Shown: piece after piece, positions 45,120 through 55,000 of the stretch
Layout: each line of letters opens with the position of its first letter
How positions within the stretch are numbered: the stretch's first letter is position 1
Assembly: GCA_963789255.1 (NCBI GenBank)
Contig: CAWBJW010000003.1
Location: 186,001-250,000, forward strand
Source of the DNA: DATARH01 sp963789255
GTDB taxonomy: Bacteria; Pseudomonadota; Alphaproteobacteria; ATCC43930; CGMCC-115725
Length of the DNA stretch: 64,000 nt
Direction of reading: 5' to 3'
Notes under the pieces: model-generated
What the model was told of the DNA's origin: nothing
Database searches by the model: none
The model's input: the letters and a program-made list of their open reading frames with translations, nothing else
Translations under genes and position numbers: made by a program

Positions 45120-46175
45120 TTGTTACTCGAAGACTTCGGTTCGCGCGGTCTCGTCGCGCCCGAGCGGCTCGATGAAGTTCGCCGCATCGCGGAGAAATTC
45201 GCGGTCGCGGTGACCGACGAGATGGCCGCGCTGATCGATCCGGCGGACCCCGCCGATCCGATCGCGGCGCAATTCGTGCCGAATGCCGCCGAACTCGAAA
45301 CAGCGCCCGACGACCGGCCCGATCCGATCGGCGACGAGCGCTGGTCGCCGCTGCCGGGCCTTGTCCATCGCTATCCCGATCGCGTGCTCTTAAAGCCGAT
45401 CCTCGTCTGCCCGGTCTATTGCCGCTTCTGCTTTCGCCGCGAACAGGTCGGCAAGGACAATGGAATGCTCGCGCCGGCGGCGCTCGACCGCGCGTTCGCC
45501 TACATTCGCGAGCATCGCGAGATCTGGGAGGTCATCGTCACCGGCGGCGACCCGTTCCTGTTGTCGCCGCGCCGGATCGCGACAATCGTCCGCCGGATCG
45601 AGGCGATCCCCCACGTTGCGGTGATCCGCTTCCATACCCGTGTGCCGGTCGCCGATCCGCGGCGGGTTAGCGCGCCGCTGGTCGCCGCGCTGAGCGCCGA
45701 CAAGGCGGTCTATGTGGTGGTTCACGCCAACCACCCGCGCGAACTGACCTCCGCCATGCGCGAGGCGGTAGGGCATCTCACCCGCGCCGGCATTCCGGTC
45801 CTGTCGCAGAGCGTGCTGCTGCGCGGCGTCAACGACGACAGCGCGGTGCTCGAATCGCTGTTCCGCGGCCTCGTCGCGATGCGGGTCAAGCCGTATTACC
45901 TGCACCATCCCGACCTCGCTCCCGGCACCAGCCATTTCCGGCTCGGCATCGCCGAGGGGCAGCGCATCGTCGGCGCGCTTCGCGGGCTTGTGTCGGGGCT
46001 GTGCCAGCCGTGCTATGTGCTCGACATCCCCGGCGGCTATGGCAAGGTGCCGATCGCAGCGAGCGCCGCCCAACCGGGCGAGCGGCCGGGGTGCTGGGTG
46101 GTCGAGAATACTGCCGGCCAGAGACACCGCTATCCGCCGCCGGCCGGCGACGGAGACGATTGCGCGAAGGGCTGA
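45120..46175 (+). CDS. Lysine-2,3-aminomutase-like radical SAM protein
   Basis: A 351-residue KamA/EpmB-family protein. The radical SAM cluster motif is CPVYCRFCFRRE, followed by the PLP-binding and substrate-binding barrel (VTGGDPFLLSPRR, HTRVPVADPRR, HANHPRELT, SQSVLLRGVNDD, YYLHHPDLAPG). Members move an amino group from alpha to beta carbon; the EpmB subgroup makes beta-lysine for elongation factor P. No EF-P or EpmA gene adjoins. GGAGGAGG eleven bases before a TTG at 45120 suggests that start; a GTG at 45090 is an in-frame alternative. Confidence 0.87.
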   Translation: MLLEDFGSRGLVAPERLDEVRRIAEKFAVAVTDEMAALIDPADPADPIAAQFVPNAAELETAPDDRPDPIGDERWSPLPGLVHRYPDRVLLKPILVCPVYCRFCFRREQVGKDNGMLAPAALDRAFAYIREHREIWEVIVTGGDPFLLSPRRIATIVRRIEAIPHVAVIRFHTRVPVADPRRVSAPLVAALSADKAVYVVVHANHPRELTSAMREAVGHLTRAGIPVLSQSVLLRGVNDDSAVLESLFRGLVAMRVKPYYLHHPDLAPGTSHFRLGIAEGQRIVGALRGLVSGLCQPCYVLDIPGGYGKVPIAASAAQPGERPGCWVVENTAGQRHRYPPPAGDGDDCAKG

Positions 46176-46186
46176 GTGCGGCGCCG

Positions 46187-47930
46187 ATGAATGCAGCCGT
46201 CGAGCCCACGGCGATCTCCCCGCCGATCCCCACGGTGATTATTGTCGGCGGCGACGCGCTGGCGCTCAGCGCCGCGCGCGAGATCGTTCGGTTGCGCGGC
46301 CATCGGGTGGTGGTGCTGTGGCCGGCCGACGCCGAATTCGCCGCCCTGGTCGAGGCGACCGGCGCGGTGTTCGTCGCCGGCCGGCCGGAGAGAAGCGGCG
46401 GGCTGGCGGCGGCGGGGGTCGAGGACGCCGTCTCGATCCTGGCGCTGTCGCGCGACGACCAGCTCAATCTTCACGCGGCGCTGCGCGCGCGCGACGCCAA
46501 TCCGCGCATCCGCATCGTGTTGCGTCAGTTCAACCGCGCGCTTGCGGCCAAGATCGAGCAGAACCTGCCCGACTGCTCGGTTCTGTCGTTGGCTTGGCAT
46601 TCGGCGGCAACCTACGCCGCGGCCGCGCTCGACCCGTCGTGCCTGCGCGGGCTGCAGTTTCCCGAACGCGATGGTCCGCTGACCGGATTTGCCGCGCGGG
46701 CCGCCGAGGGCGATCATATCGCCGGGCACAGCGTCGCCGCTGCCGAAGAAACGCTCGGCGTGCGCATCGTCGCGCTCGACGGCGGCACGAATATCGGCGC
46801 GGACGACACGATCGAGCCGGGGGCGCGGCTGATCGTCTATGGCGCGGTCAACCGGCTGCTCGCGTCAACGCCGCGCCAGCCGGCCGTGAAACAATGGCTG
46901 CCGCTGGCCGCCCGGCTGCGCAACATCGTGCAACGCGGCCATTGGCGGCTGCGCCGGCTGGACCCGTATATCGCCGCGGTTGCGGCGACGGCGCTCGTCC
47001 TGTTCGCCGCCTGCACCTGGCATTTCCGCAACTCGTTCGGCAGCGACTGGCTGACCGCAGCCTATTTTGTGCTCACCACGATGACGACGACCGGCTATGG
47101 CGACATCGCGCCGGACCACACCAAGCCGCTCGAACGTCGCGCTGGCGATGGTGCTGATGCTGTCGGGGATCGTGTTTGCCGGGATTTTCATCGCCTTCGT
47201 CGCATCACGCCTGACGCGCGCGCAATGGGTGCGGATGCAAGGCCTGCGCCCGATCCGCCGGCGTGGTCACATCGTCGTGTGCGGTTGCGGCAGCATCGGC
47301 ACGGGGGTCATCGATCTGCTGCTCGGCTTCGACAAGCCGCTCGTGGTGGTCGAACAGAGCCCCGATGCCGCGTTGGTCGAACGCGCGCGCGACCGCGGTT
47401 TCGATCTGTTGACCGGCGACGCCAGCCGCGACGACACCCTCGATCTGTGCAATCTCGGTGCGGCGCACAGTCTGGTTGCGCTGACCAATGTCAACACCTT
47501 GAACCTCGAAATCGCGCTCGGCGCGCGCACCCGCAATCCGGGCATGCCGATCATCCTGCGCATTGCCGAGGCGGAGTTCGCCGCCTCGATCGCCCGCCAT
47601 TTCCAATTCGAGACGACCTTTTCGGTCGCCGCGCTGGCCGGGCCGGTGTTCGCCGGGTTGTCGCGCACGCCGAGCGCGCGCGGCCGGATCGCCTTCGATG
47701 GCCAGGAATTCGCGATCGCCGAGATCGCTCTCGCCGACAGCATCGAGACACACCTGCCAACCGGCGCCATCCCGTTGGCGGTCGCCGAGGACGGCGGCGA
47801 GGTTACCCTGGTGCGGGATTTCGTCGGGTTCCAGCCCGGCACCCGGGCGCTGATCGTGGTCCCGCTTGCCCCGTTGCGCGACGGCCGGGAGAGCTTCGCA
47901 GCGGTTGCCGAGCGCGTCTTCAGCGGTTGA
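46187..47930 (+). CDS. RCK-pore-RCK potassium channel, frameshifted
   Basis: About 580 residues in an unusual order. Residues ~8-225 form a first TrkA-N/RCK domain with its TrkA-C part (VIIVGGDALALSAAREIV...ARLIVYG). Then come helix 1 (IAAVAATALVLFAACTW), the pore with selectivity filter TTTGYGD near residue 303 and helix 2 (ALAMVLMLSGIVFAGIFIAF), then a second RCK domain (HIVVCGCGSIGTGVIDLL). Near 47131 the frame breaks between HTKPL and NVALAMVLML; both halves are sound, so a one-base error is likely. It would gate K+ flow by cytosolic nucleotides or ions. It starts 12 bases after the aminomutase-like gene. Confidence 0.8.
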
Positions 47931-47992
47931 GCAACGCCGCGTTAAGCATCAATTATCTGGCAAATCTGTCGCGTTGTCCGAATATTCCCGTC

Positions 47993-48322
47993 ATGCAAGT
48001 TGCGCGAAAAAGCTGCGCTGGAACGGACATGCGACGCGATCGTCGCTACGGCTTGCCGGCGCTGGAGATCGTGATCGGCGATGAGCGTTTCCGCGCGATC
48101 AACTGGTCGATGCGCGGCGCGCTGCTCTACGGCATTTGCGAGGCGGTCGGCGCGCGGGTGCGCGGCGAGATGGGCGTGCCCGGGACCAGCGAGACGATCC
48201 CGTTCGCAGCGACCGTGGTCCGCGCCGATCTCGATACCGGAAATTCGGCGATCTGCTTCGAGGATTTCCGCACCGAACGGATCGAGTTCCGCGAGAACGC
48301 CGGCGCCGCCCCGCTGCACTAG
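47993..48322 (+). CDS. PilZ domain protein
   Basis: A 109-residue single-domain protein. It has the two c-di-GMP-binding elements of PilZ: RRDRRYGLP (RxxxR) near the N-terminus and NWSMRGALLYG (D/NxSxxG), then b-strands to the end. It likely binds cyclic di-GMP and controls an unknown target. A later ATG (MRRDRRYG) is an alternative start. It lies 62 bases after the channel gene on the same strand. Confidence 0.78.
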   Translation: MQVARKSCAGTDMRRDRRYGLPALEIVIGDERFRAINWSMRGALLYGICEAVGARVRGEMGVPGTSETIPFAATVVRADLDTGNSAICFEDFRTERIEFRENAGAAPLH

Positions 48323-48340
48323 CAGGAGCAGGCAGAGGGT

Positions 48341-48700
48341 TCAGAGACCGAGAAGTCTCGTCAGCCAATGCGCCACATCTGGCAAATGATCCAAGCCGCC
48401 GCGCAGCAAATCCGTAGTGGCGGATTTCAGAGCAGCCTCGGCAAGAGTCTCCAGACCTTTCTTCAGTTTGGATTTTTCCTCCACGGATATCGCGGCGGCA
48501 TCGATCTTTGCGGAGATCAGATCGCGGATCGTGTCGGCGTGCAGCCTGACGGTGACAACGCCAAGAATGGCGGAGAGGCCGCCATCGTCCGCAAGAAAGT
48601 CGAGGCCAGCGGCGGTGATGGAGGACGCTCCGAGCATGATATGGCCGTCCACGCCAACTTGTACACCACTCCTACACAACCCATGCTCTTCCAGGTACAT
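48341..48700 (-). CDS. Conserved hypothetical protein
   Basis: A 119-residue soluble protein. Its core ITAAGLDFLADDGGLSAIL and VRLHADTIRDLI, then two helices, recur in unnamed proteobacterial proteins I have seen, without function. The composition is lower in GC than its neighbours, so it may be acquired. The open frame extends 26 codons upstream of the ATG with family-like sequence (REEEREVAANLMYLEEHGL), starting at a CTG at 48778 after a TAA, so the real start may lie there or a start codon may have been lost. Confidence 0.6.
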   Translation of the reverse strand: MYLEEHGLCRSGVQVGVDGHIMLGASSITAAGLDFLADDGGLSAILGVVTVRLHADTIRDLISAKIDAAAISVEEKSKLKKGLETLAEAALKSATTDLLRGGLDHLPDVAHWLTRLLGL

Positions 48701-48827
48701 GAGGTTTGCTGCTACCTCACGCTCTTCTTCTCTGCTTTCACAGCAGAAGGGACCATATACGGGGTAGATTTCTCGCAGTTACAACAAGAGTTCACGCTGC
48801 TTTGACGGGATAGCATAATGCGCTCAC

Positions 48828-49524
48828 TCACCGATCCAACACGGCGCGGGCGGTCTGGTTGAAGAGGATCTTGCGCTCTTCCTCGGAGGGCGGGGCGGAG
48901 CGGCGCCATTCCTTGCCGAGATCGACGCCGCGCTGGACGGCCGGGCGATCCCGGACGGCCGCGCGCCAACGCGCGACATTCGGAAATTCGTCGAGCGGCT
49001 GGCCGAGCGGCTTCGCGATCAATACCCAGGGCCAGCAGCACATATCGACGATCGAATATTCGCCGACGATGAAATCGCGCCCCTCCAGCCGCCGTTCGAG
49101 GACGCCGAGGCAGCGGTTGTATTCATCGGCGTAGCGCTTGTGCGAATAGGGGTGCTCGCCTTGCGCGTAATTGACGAAATGGCTGAGCTGGCCGGCCATC
49201 GGCCCGAGATTGCCGACCTGCCAGAACAGCCATTCCATGACCTCCTTGCGCGCCTGCCGGCCGGCCGGCAGGAACCGCCCGCTGCGCTCGGCCAGATGCA
49301 GGAGGATCGCGCCCGAACTCGAATACCGGCATCGGCCCGTCCGGATCGTCGTGATCGACGATCGCCGGCATTCGGTTGTTCGGGCTGATCGCGAGGAACT
49401 CGGGCTTGAACTGGTCGCCCTTGCCGATATTGACCGGGACGACGCGGTATTGGAGCCCGCATTCCTCCAGCATGATGCTGATTTTCCAGCCGTTCGGCGT
49501 CGGCCAGTAATAGAAATCGATCAC
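48828..49524 (-). CDS. Glutathione S-transferase (YfcG/YghU-like), frameshifted
   Basis: About 232 residues. The thioredoxin-fold N-terminus (VIDFYYWPTPNGWKISIMLEE, FLAISPNNRMPAIVDH) is read in one frame to PVFEF; near 49318 a one-base shift continues SGAILLHLAERSGRFLPAG and the helical C-domain (MEWLFWQVGNLGPMAGQ to AVLDR). It is a cytosolic glutathione-dependent disulfide reductase or transferase of the YfcG/YghU class. The GTG start overlaps the CoA-transferase stop (GTGA), so the two are translationally coupled. The shift is probably a sequence error. Confidence 0.82.
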
Positions 49525-50735
49525 GTGCGGCCCTCCTCGACGGCGCTCAGCGCGCCTTGGGCGCGCAACTCGGCGATCTCCGTGGCCGAATAGCCGGCTT
49601 CGGCGAGGATCTCGTCGGTGTGCTCGCCGAGGCCCGGCGCGGGAAGGCGGATCGCGGCGGGGGTTTTCGAAAAGCACGCCGCGTTGCGGGCCTGGCGCAG
49701 CCTTCCGGCCTTCGGGTGCTCGTATTCCTCGACGATCGCCATCGCCTTCACATGCGGGTGGCGGATGACTTCGTTGCGAGTCAGCACCGGGGCGCACGGC
49801 ACATCTTCCCGGGTCAGGCGGTCGAGCCATTCGGCCGACGGGCGCCCGATCAGCACGTCCCGGGTCAATTGCAGCCGCGCCTCGGCATTCTGCTGGCGCA
49901 ATGCCGGCGTTTTGAAGCGTTCGTCGTCTAGCCATTGCGGCTGTTCGAGGGCGCGCGTCAGGCCCTCCCACTGGCGGTTGGTCACCACCGCGGCGGTGAT
50001 GTAGCCGTCGGCGGTTTCGTAGATCAGATCGGTGGCGCTGGCCGCCTCCTGGCGCGCCGGCCCATCTTGATCCCCTGCGCCGACAAAGGTCTGGCCCGCC
50101 ATGTCGGAGGGCCACAGAAAGGCGAGCACGGCTTCGAGCATCGACAGGCGCACATGCTGGCCCTCGCCGGTGCGCTCGCGCGCCAAGAGCGCCGCGGTGA
50201 TCGCCTGCGAGGCGGTGATCGCGGTAAGCTTGTCGGGCAGGATGGTGCGCAGCATGCGCGGGCGCGCCTCGTCGGAGCCGGCCTGCACTGTGGCGAGCCC
50301 GGTAAAGCCCTGGATCAGCGGGTCGTAGACCGGCCGTTCGGCATAGGGGCCGACCTCGCCAAAACCGCTGATCGAGACATAGACGATGTTGGGCGCGACG
50401 GCGCGGATCGCCTCCTCGCCGACGCCGAGCCGGTCGGCGACGCCGGGGCGATAGTTCTGCACGAAAACATCGGCGGTGGCGGCCAGCCGCAGCAATGCCC
50501 GCAACCCGCCCGGATGCTTCAGATTGAGGACGATCGAGCGCTTGTTGCGGTTGTTGTTGAGGAACGAGGCATTGAAGCCGCCGCGCGCTTTGGCCCCGGC
50601 GCGCGTGCTGTCGCCCTCGGGCGGCTCGACCTTGATCACCTCGGCGCCCTGGTCGCCGAGGATCATCGTCGCCAGCGGTCCCGCGACATTCGCGGTCAGA
50701 TCGACGATGCGGTAACCATGCAACGGACCGGGCAT
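49521..50735 (-). CDS. Class III CoA transferase (CaiB/BaiF)
   Basis: A 404-residue family III CoA transferase. N-terminal GYRIVDLTANVAGPLATMILGDQGAEVIKVEPP and the catalytic Asp138 in PVYDPLIQG are clear. These enzymes move CoA from one acyl-CoA to another acid through an aspartyl-CoA intermediate. The reading frame extends to 50834 but the ATG at 50735 (MPGPLHGYR) fits the family. It is coupled by a 4-base overlap to a glutathione transferase and divergent from a VOC protein, suggesting a small detoxification or degradation unit. Confidence 0.9.
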   Translation of the reverse strand: MPGPLHGYRIVDLTANVAGPLATMILGDQGAEVIKVEPPEGDSTRAGAKARGGFNASFLNNNRNKRSIVLNLKHPGGLRALLRLAATADVFVQNYRPGVADRLGVGEEAIRAVAPNIVYVSISGFGEVGPYAERPVYDPLIQGFTGLATVQAGSDEARPRMLRTILPDKLTAITASQAITAALLARERTGEGQHVRLSMLEAVLAFLWPSDMAGQTFVGAGDQDGPARQEAASATDLIYETADGYITAAVVTNRQWEGLTRALEQPQWLDDERFKTPALRQQNAEARLQLTRDVLIGRPSAEWLDRLTREDVPCAPVLTRNEVIRHPHVKAMAIVEEYEHPKAGRLRQARNAACFSKTPAAIRLPAPGLGEHTDEILAEAGYSATEIAELRAQGALSAVEEGRT

Positions 50736-50826
50736 TGGCAGGCCTTTCGCTAAGCGTGCGGAAACGCTGGACCGATCGTAGCGCAGAAGGCCAAGCTGCG
50801 GCAGCCGGCAAGAAGCGGAGGCCATC

Positions 50827-51216
50827 ATGTTCAAGCGGATCGATCACGTCGAGATCGTCACCGAGCAGCCGGAGCGGACCGTCTCGTTCTACACCGAGGT
50901 GCTGGGCTTCACGGTGAAAGCGCGCGACCGCATCGAGCGGCTCGGCTCGGCCTTGAACCTCGTCTATCTCGATCTCGGCGGCACCGTCGTCGAGCTGCTG
51001 TCATGGGAGGGCGTCGCGGTCGATCCGGAGCCCAGGCTGGAGCATCTCGGGTACCGCATGATGGCCCTCGAAGTCGATGACATGCAGCAAACCGTCGACG
51101 AGCTGAAAGGGAAGGGCGTCGCCATCGTCTGGGGCCCGGTCGTCCGCCCGACCTATGCAAGAGCGGAGATCTGCGATCCCAACGGCTACCATATCGAGCT
51201 CAGGCAATGGTTTTAG
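50827..51216 (+). CDS. VOC/glyoxalase-fold metalloprotein
   Basis: A 129-residue vicinal-oxygen-chelate protein with two babbb halves: MFKRIDHVEIVTEQPERTVSFY and GYRMMALEVDDMQQTVDELK, with the conserved end ICDPNGYHIELRQW. A metal site could use H7, E in VELLSWEG, and E in HIELRQ. Glyoxalase, dioxygenase and lactoylglutathione roles all occur in the superfamily, so the reaction is not assigned. It lies upstream of a glutathione transferase on the same strand, 70 bases away. Confidence 0.8.
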   Translation: MFKRIDHVEIVTEQPERTVSFYTEVLGFTVKARDRIERLGSALNLVYLDLGGTVVELLSWEGVAVDPEPRLEHLGYRMMALEVDDMQQTVDELKGKGVAIVWGPVVRPTYARAEICDPNGYHIELRQWF

Positions 51217-51286
51217 CAAGGCCGGTTGCCGCGGGCCTGCCCGGCGTGTCATCCTGCGTCATTCCACGCCTGAAAGGGAGAAAATC

Positions 51287-51979
51287 ATGGCGAAATACAT
51301 GCTGGTCAGCTTCAAGACGTGCCCGTGGGTGCAGCGCTCGGCGATCGCCCTGCGCGAGAAGAACGCCCCGTTCGAGTTCCGCCATATCGAAAGCGACAAC
51401 CGGCCCGACTGGTTCCTGGCAATCTCGCCGCACAAGAAGGTGCCGGTGCTGACCATCGACGACAAGGTGACGCTGTTCGAGTCGAACGCGATCAACGAAT
51501 ACCTCGATGAGCAGGTCAGCCCGCAGCTGCATCCGGCCGATCCGATCCAGCGCGCGATCAACCGCGCCTGGACCGACTATGTGCCGACCTTCGCCTCGTC
51601 GGTCACCGGCTGCGCCTATGCCGCGACCGAGGAGGCCTACAAGGTGGCGGTCGCCAAGATCCCCGAGGCGTTCGATCGGCTCGAAAAGGCGCTCGAAAAG
51701 CAGGGCAGCGGCCCGTTCTTCAACGGCGCCAAATACTCGCTGGTCGACTCCGCCTATGCGCCGTTCCTGCAGCGCTATGTCTTCCTCGACCGGATCAAGA
51801 AGCTCGGCGTGATGGAGAAATACCCGCGGCTCAAGGCGTGGTGCGACGCGCTGATGGCGCGGCCGTCGACCCACTCGTTCCCCGAGGCCGAGTTCGAGGC
51901 GATGTACCGCGAGGGCCTGCGCAAGCGCGGCAGCTACCTCTCGCAATTCGTCGAGGCGCCGAGGGCGGCGGCGGAGTAG
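51287..51979 (+). CDS. Glutathione S-transferase family protein
   Basis: A complete 230-residue GST. The N-terminal thioredoxin fold starts MLVSFKTCPWVQRSAIALRE with a CPW site (Cys12) as in omega/glutaredoxin-like GSTs, and has FLAISPHKKVPVLTI and LFESNAINEYLDEQ. The helical C-domain follows. It could act as a thiol transferase/dehydroascorbate reductase. AAAGGGAG precedes the ATG. Downstream is a palindromic repeat and then the convergent oxidoreductase. Confidence 0.9.
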   Translation: MAKYMLVSFKTCPWVQRSAIALREKNAPFEFRHIESDNRPDWFLAISPHKKVPVLTIDDKVTLFESNAINEYLDEQVSPQLHPADPIQRAINRAWTDYVPTFASSVTGCAYAATEEAYKVAVAKIPEAFDRLEKALEKQGSGPFFNGAKYSLVDSAYAPFLQRYVFLDRIKKLGVMEKYPRLKAWCDALMARPSTHSFPEAEFEAMYREGLRKRGSYLSQFVEAPRAAAE

Positions 51980-51992
51980 CTGCACCTACCCC

Positions 51993-52060
51993 AATCGTCA
52001 CCCCCGGGCTTGTCCCGGGGATCCACGTGGATGGCCGGGCCAAGCCCGGCCATGACGATT
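51993..52060. repeat. Intergenic palindromic repeat
   Basis: Perfect outer arms AATCGTCA/TGACGATT enclose two inner hairpins, CCCCCGGGCTTGTCCCGGGG and GGCCGGGCCAAGCCCGGCC. It lies between two convergent genes and could terminate transcription from both sides. Related copies: 1130 and 44384. Confidence 0.7.
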
Positions 52061-52067
52061 CCAGGGA

Positions 52068-55000
52068 TCACTCGGCCGCCGCCTGCTCGCGCCAGCCGAG
52101 GTGGCGGAGGCAGCGGTCGATCCACAGTTTGGTCAGCTTCTCCTGGGCGCCGTTTTGCGACAGGCGGCGGCGCAACGCCGGGAAATCGACGTGGTCGAGA
52201 TCCTGGTCCTGGTTGAAGCAGGAAAACACCACCGTCTCGGTGCCGCTCGCCGGGTCCCAGTGGCGTTGCAGGCACTGCGCGCAGATCTCCTTCATCATGC
52301 ATTGCATCGGCGAGTTGATCGAGGCGATCGCGCGGTGCCCGGGGCGGAAATAGCGCTTCAAGGCGGCGCGGCGCGCCTCGGCGACCGCGGCCATCATGCC
52401 GTCGGAACCGATCGCGATGATGCGGTCGACCGCCGCCAGCGGGATGTCAACCGGGCCCAAGGCACCCTCGCCATAGGCCTCGATCGCCGCGACGATATTG
52501 CCGACAAAGGCGCGGTCCTGCGTCCGCCCCGGCGCGAAGCCCGGCGCCTCGTCGCAGCACCACACGACGCTGTCGGCGGCATGCTCGATATCGGCGATCC
52601 GGTAGCGGTCCTCGAGCGCCTTGTAGCCGGCGAAATAGAGGACGCGCGACCCCTCGGCCCGGAATGCCGCGCCGATCGAGAACAGGACTGCGTTGCCGAG
52701 GCCGCCGCCGACGAGGAGCACGGTCTCCCCCGCCGGGGTCTCGGTCGGGGTGCCGGTCGGGCCCATCAGGATGACCGGCTCGCCCGGCTTCAACAGCGCG
52801 CAGAGGTCGGACGAGCCGCCCATTTCGAGGACGATCGTCGAGAGGAGGCCCGCTTCGCGGTCGATCCAGGCGCCGGTCAAGGCGAGGCCCTCCATCGCCA
52901 GGGTCGTGCCGTCGACCTTGGGCGCGAAGCTCGCGTAATTCTGCAGGCGATAGAACTGGCCGGGCTGGAAGGCGCGCGCCGCGATCGGCGCCTTGACGAC
53001 CACCTCGACGATCTTCGGGGTCAGCCGCTCGACACCGTGCACCCGCGCGCGCAATTCGTCGTCGAGCCGGGCCTTCAGCGCATCCGGCCCGGGAGCCGTC
53101 GGCGCGCGACGCGCCAGCACACGGCTGACCACCGGATAGCCCTGCTTCGTTCCGCCCATCGCCTTGACGACATTGCCGGCAAAGCTCGGGTGCAGGTCGC
53201 CCCAAAAGCTGACCGCGCGGCCATCGGGCAGGAGGCTCGCCAGCACCCGCACCGCATCGGGTTTGGCGACCCGCTCCGGCACGGCCGGCGTTCCGTCCTC
53301 ATCGAGCGCGCGGAAATAGCGGCCGTCGAGTGCGACATGCTCGGGGTCCTCGCGCGCCAGCACCGTGTTGGGCTGGGTCCCGGCGGCGACGAGGATCGTG
53401 CGCGCCGGCAACGCCACCTCCTCGCCCGGATGCTGGTCGGGATCGGGGCGGTGGCCGCCGACCTCCGGTACGGCGTGCCGGGTCATCCGCAACGCAGCGG
53501 CCTGGTCGAACACATCGACCTCGACCGCGACCGGGGTCAGCGTTTCGGCAAAGCGGATGCCTTCCTCCATCGCCTTCGCCACCTCCTCATGGTTGAGGGT
53601 GTAGCTCGGCGCATCGACGAGACGGCGGCGATAGGCGATCGTGACCCCGCCCCAGGAATCGATCAGCTTCGCGAGGCGCGGCGCGCGACCCTCGCGCGCC
53701 GCCGTCTCGCGCTCGGCGCGGATCGCGCGGGCATGGGCGATGAATTCCTCGGCGACCTCGCGCTCGGCGCCGTTCCACGCCTCGCGCACCGGCTCGGCGC
53801 CGCGCTCGCTGACCAGGGTCTCGTAGCGCAGCAGGAACTTCTCGACCTGCACCGGGTAGTAGGCGAGCGCCTCGGTCGCGGTATCGATCGCGGTCAGCCC
53901 ACCACCGATCACGACGACCGGCAGGCGCACGGTCAGATTGGCGATGCTGTCCGATTTGGCGGCGCCGGTCAGCTGCAACGCCATCAGGAAATCAGAGGCT
54001 TGCCGTACCCCGGGCACGAGGCCGTTCTGCATCGGAATGACGGTCGGGCGGCCGGCGCCGGCGCACAGCGCGATATGGTCGAAGCCAAGGGCGAAGGCGC
54101 CCTCGATCGTCAGCGTGCCGCCGAAGCGCACCCCGCCATACATCGAAAACGCCGCGCGACGCTCCAGGAGGAGGCGGATCAGCTTCAGGAAGTTCTTGTC
54201 CCAGCGCACGGTGATGCCGTATTCGGCAACCCCGCCGAACCCGGCCATCATGCGCGCGTCGAGTCTGCTCGTAGAGGCTGGCGACATCGCGCACCGGCGC
54301 GAACGGAACGCGCCCGCCATCGACTGCGACGCCGGAAATCCCGGGAGTCAACGGCTCGATCTTCAGCCCGTCGACCGCGGCGACGAAATGGCCGTCATTG
54401 ATCAAATGGTGCGCCAGGTTGAAGCCGGCGGGGCCGAGCCCGACCACCAGCACCTTGTAGCCCGATGCGGGCTTCGGCAACGGCCGGCGCAGGTCGAGCG
54501 GGTTCCAGCGGGTGAGCAGGCTGTAGATCTCGACGCCCCAGGGCAGGCCGAGCACGTCCTTCAAGGTGCGGGTCTCGATCTGCGGGATGTTCGACCGGGT
54601 CCTGCCGCTGATAGATGCAGGCCTTCATGCAGTCGTTGCAGATGCGGTGCCCGGTCGCGGCGCAGAGCGGGTTGTCGACGGCGACGATGGCAAGCGCGCC
54701 GATGCTGTAGCCGCGCGTCTTGACGAGGTTCATCTCCGAGATCTTCTCGTCGAGCGGGCAGCCGGCGAGGGTCACGCCGAAGACGCTTTTCTTGAAGCTG
54801 CCGTCCTTGTCGCGCAACCCGGAGCGGCAGCTGTCCTTCTGCTGGTTGTGGCACCAGATGCAATAATTGGCCTCGTCCTGCGCGCCGGCGAGATCGGTGC
54901 CATGATCGGTCAGCCGAAAGCCGTCGCGCGCCCGCCACTCGTCTTCCGGGAGGCGCAGCATTGTTACGCCATGGCGCTCGACGGTTTCGACCGGCACGAG

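Noticed and set aside
52101..54401. 766-codon open frame on the plus strand
   Set aside because: It lies antisense to the large oxidoreductase, has no motifs or ribosome site, and reflects third-position GC bias.
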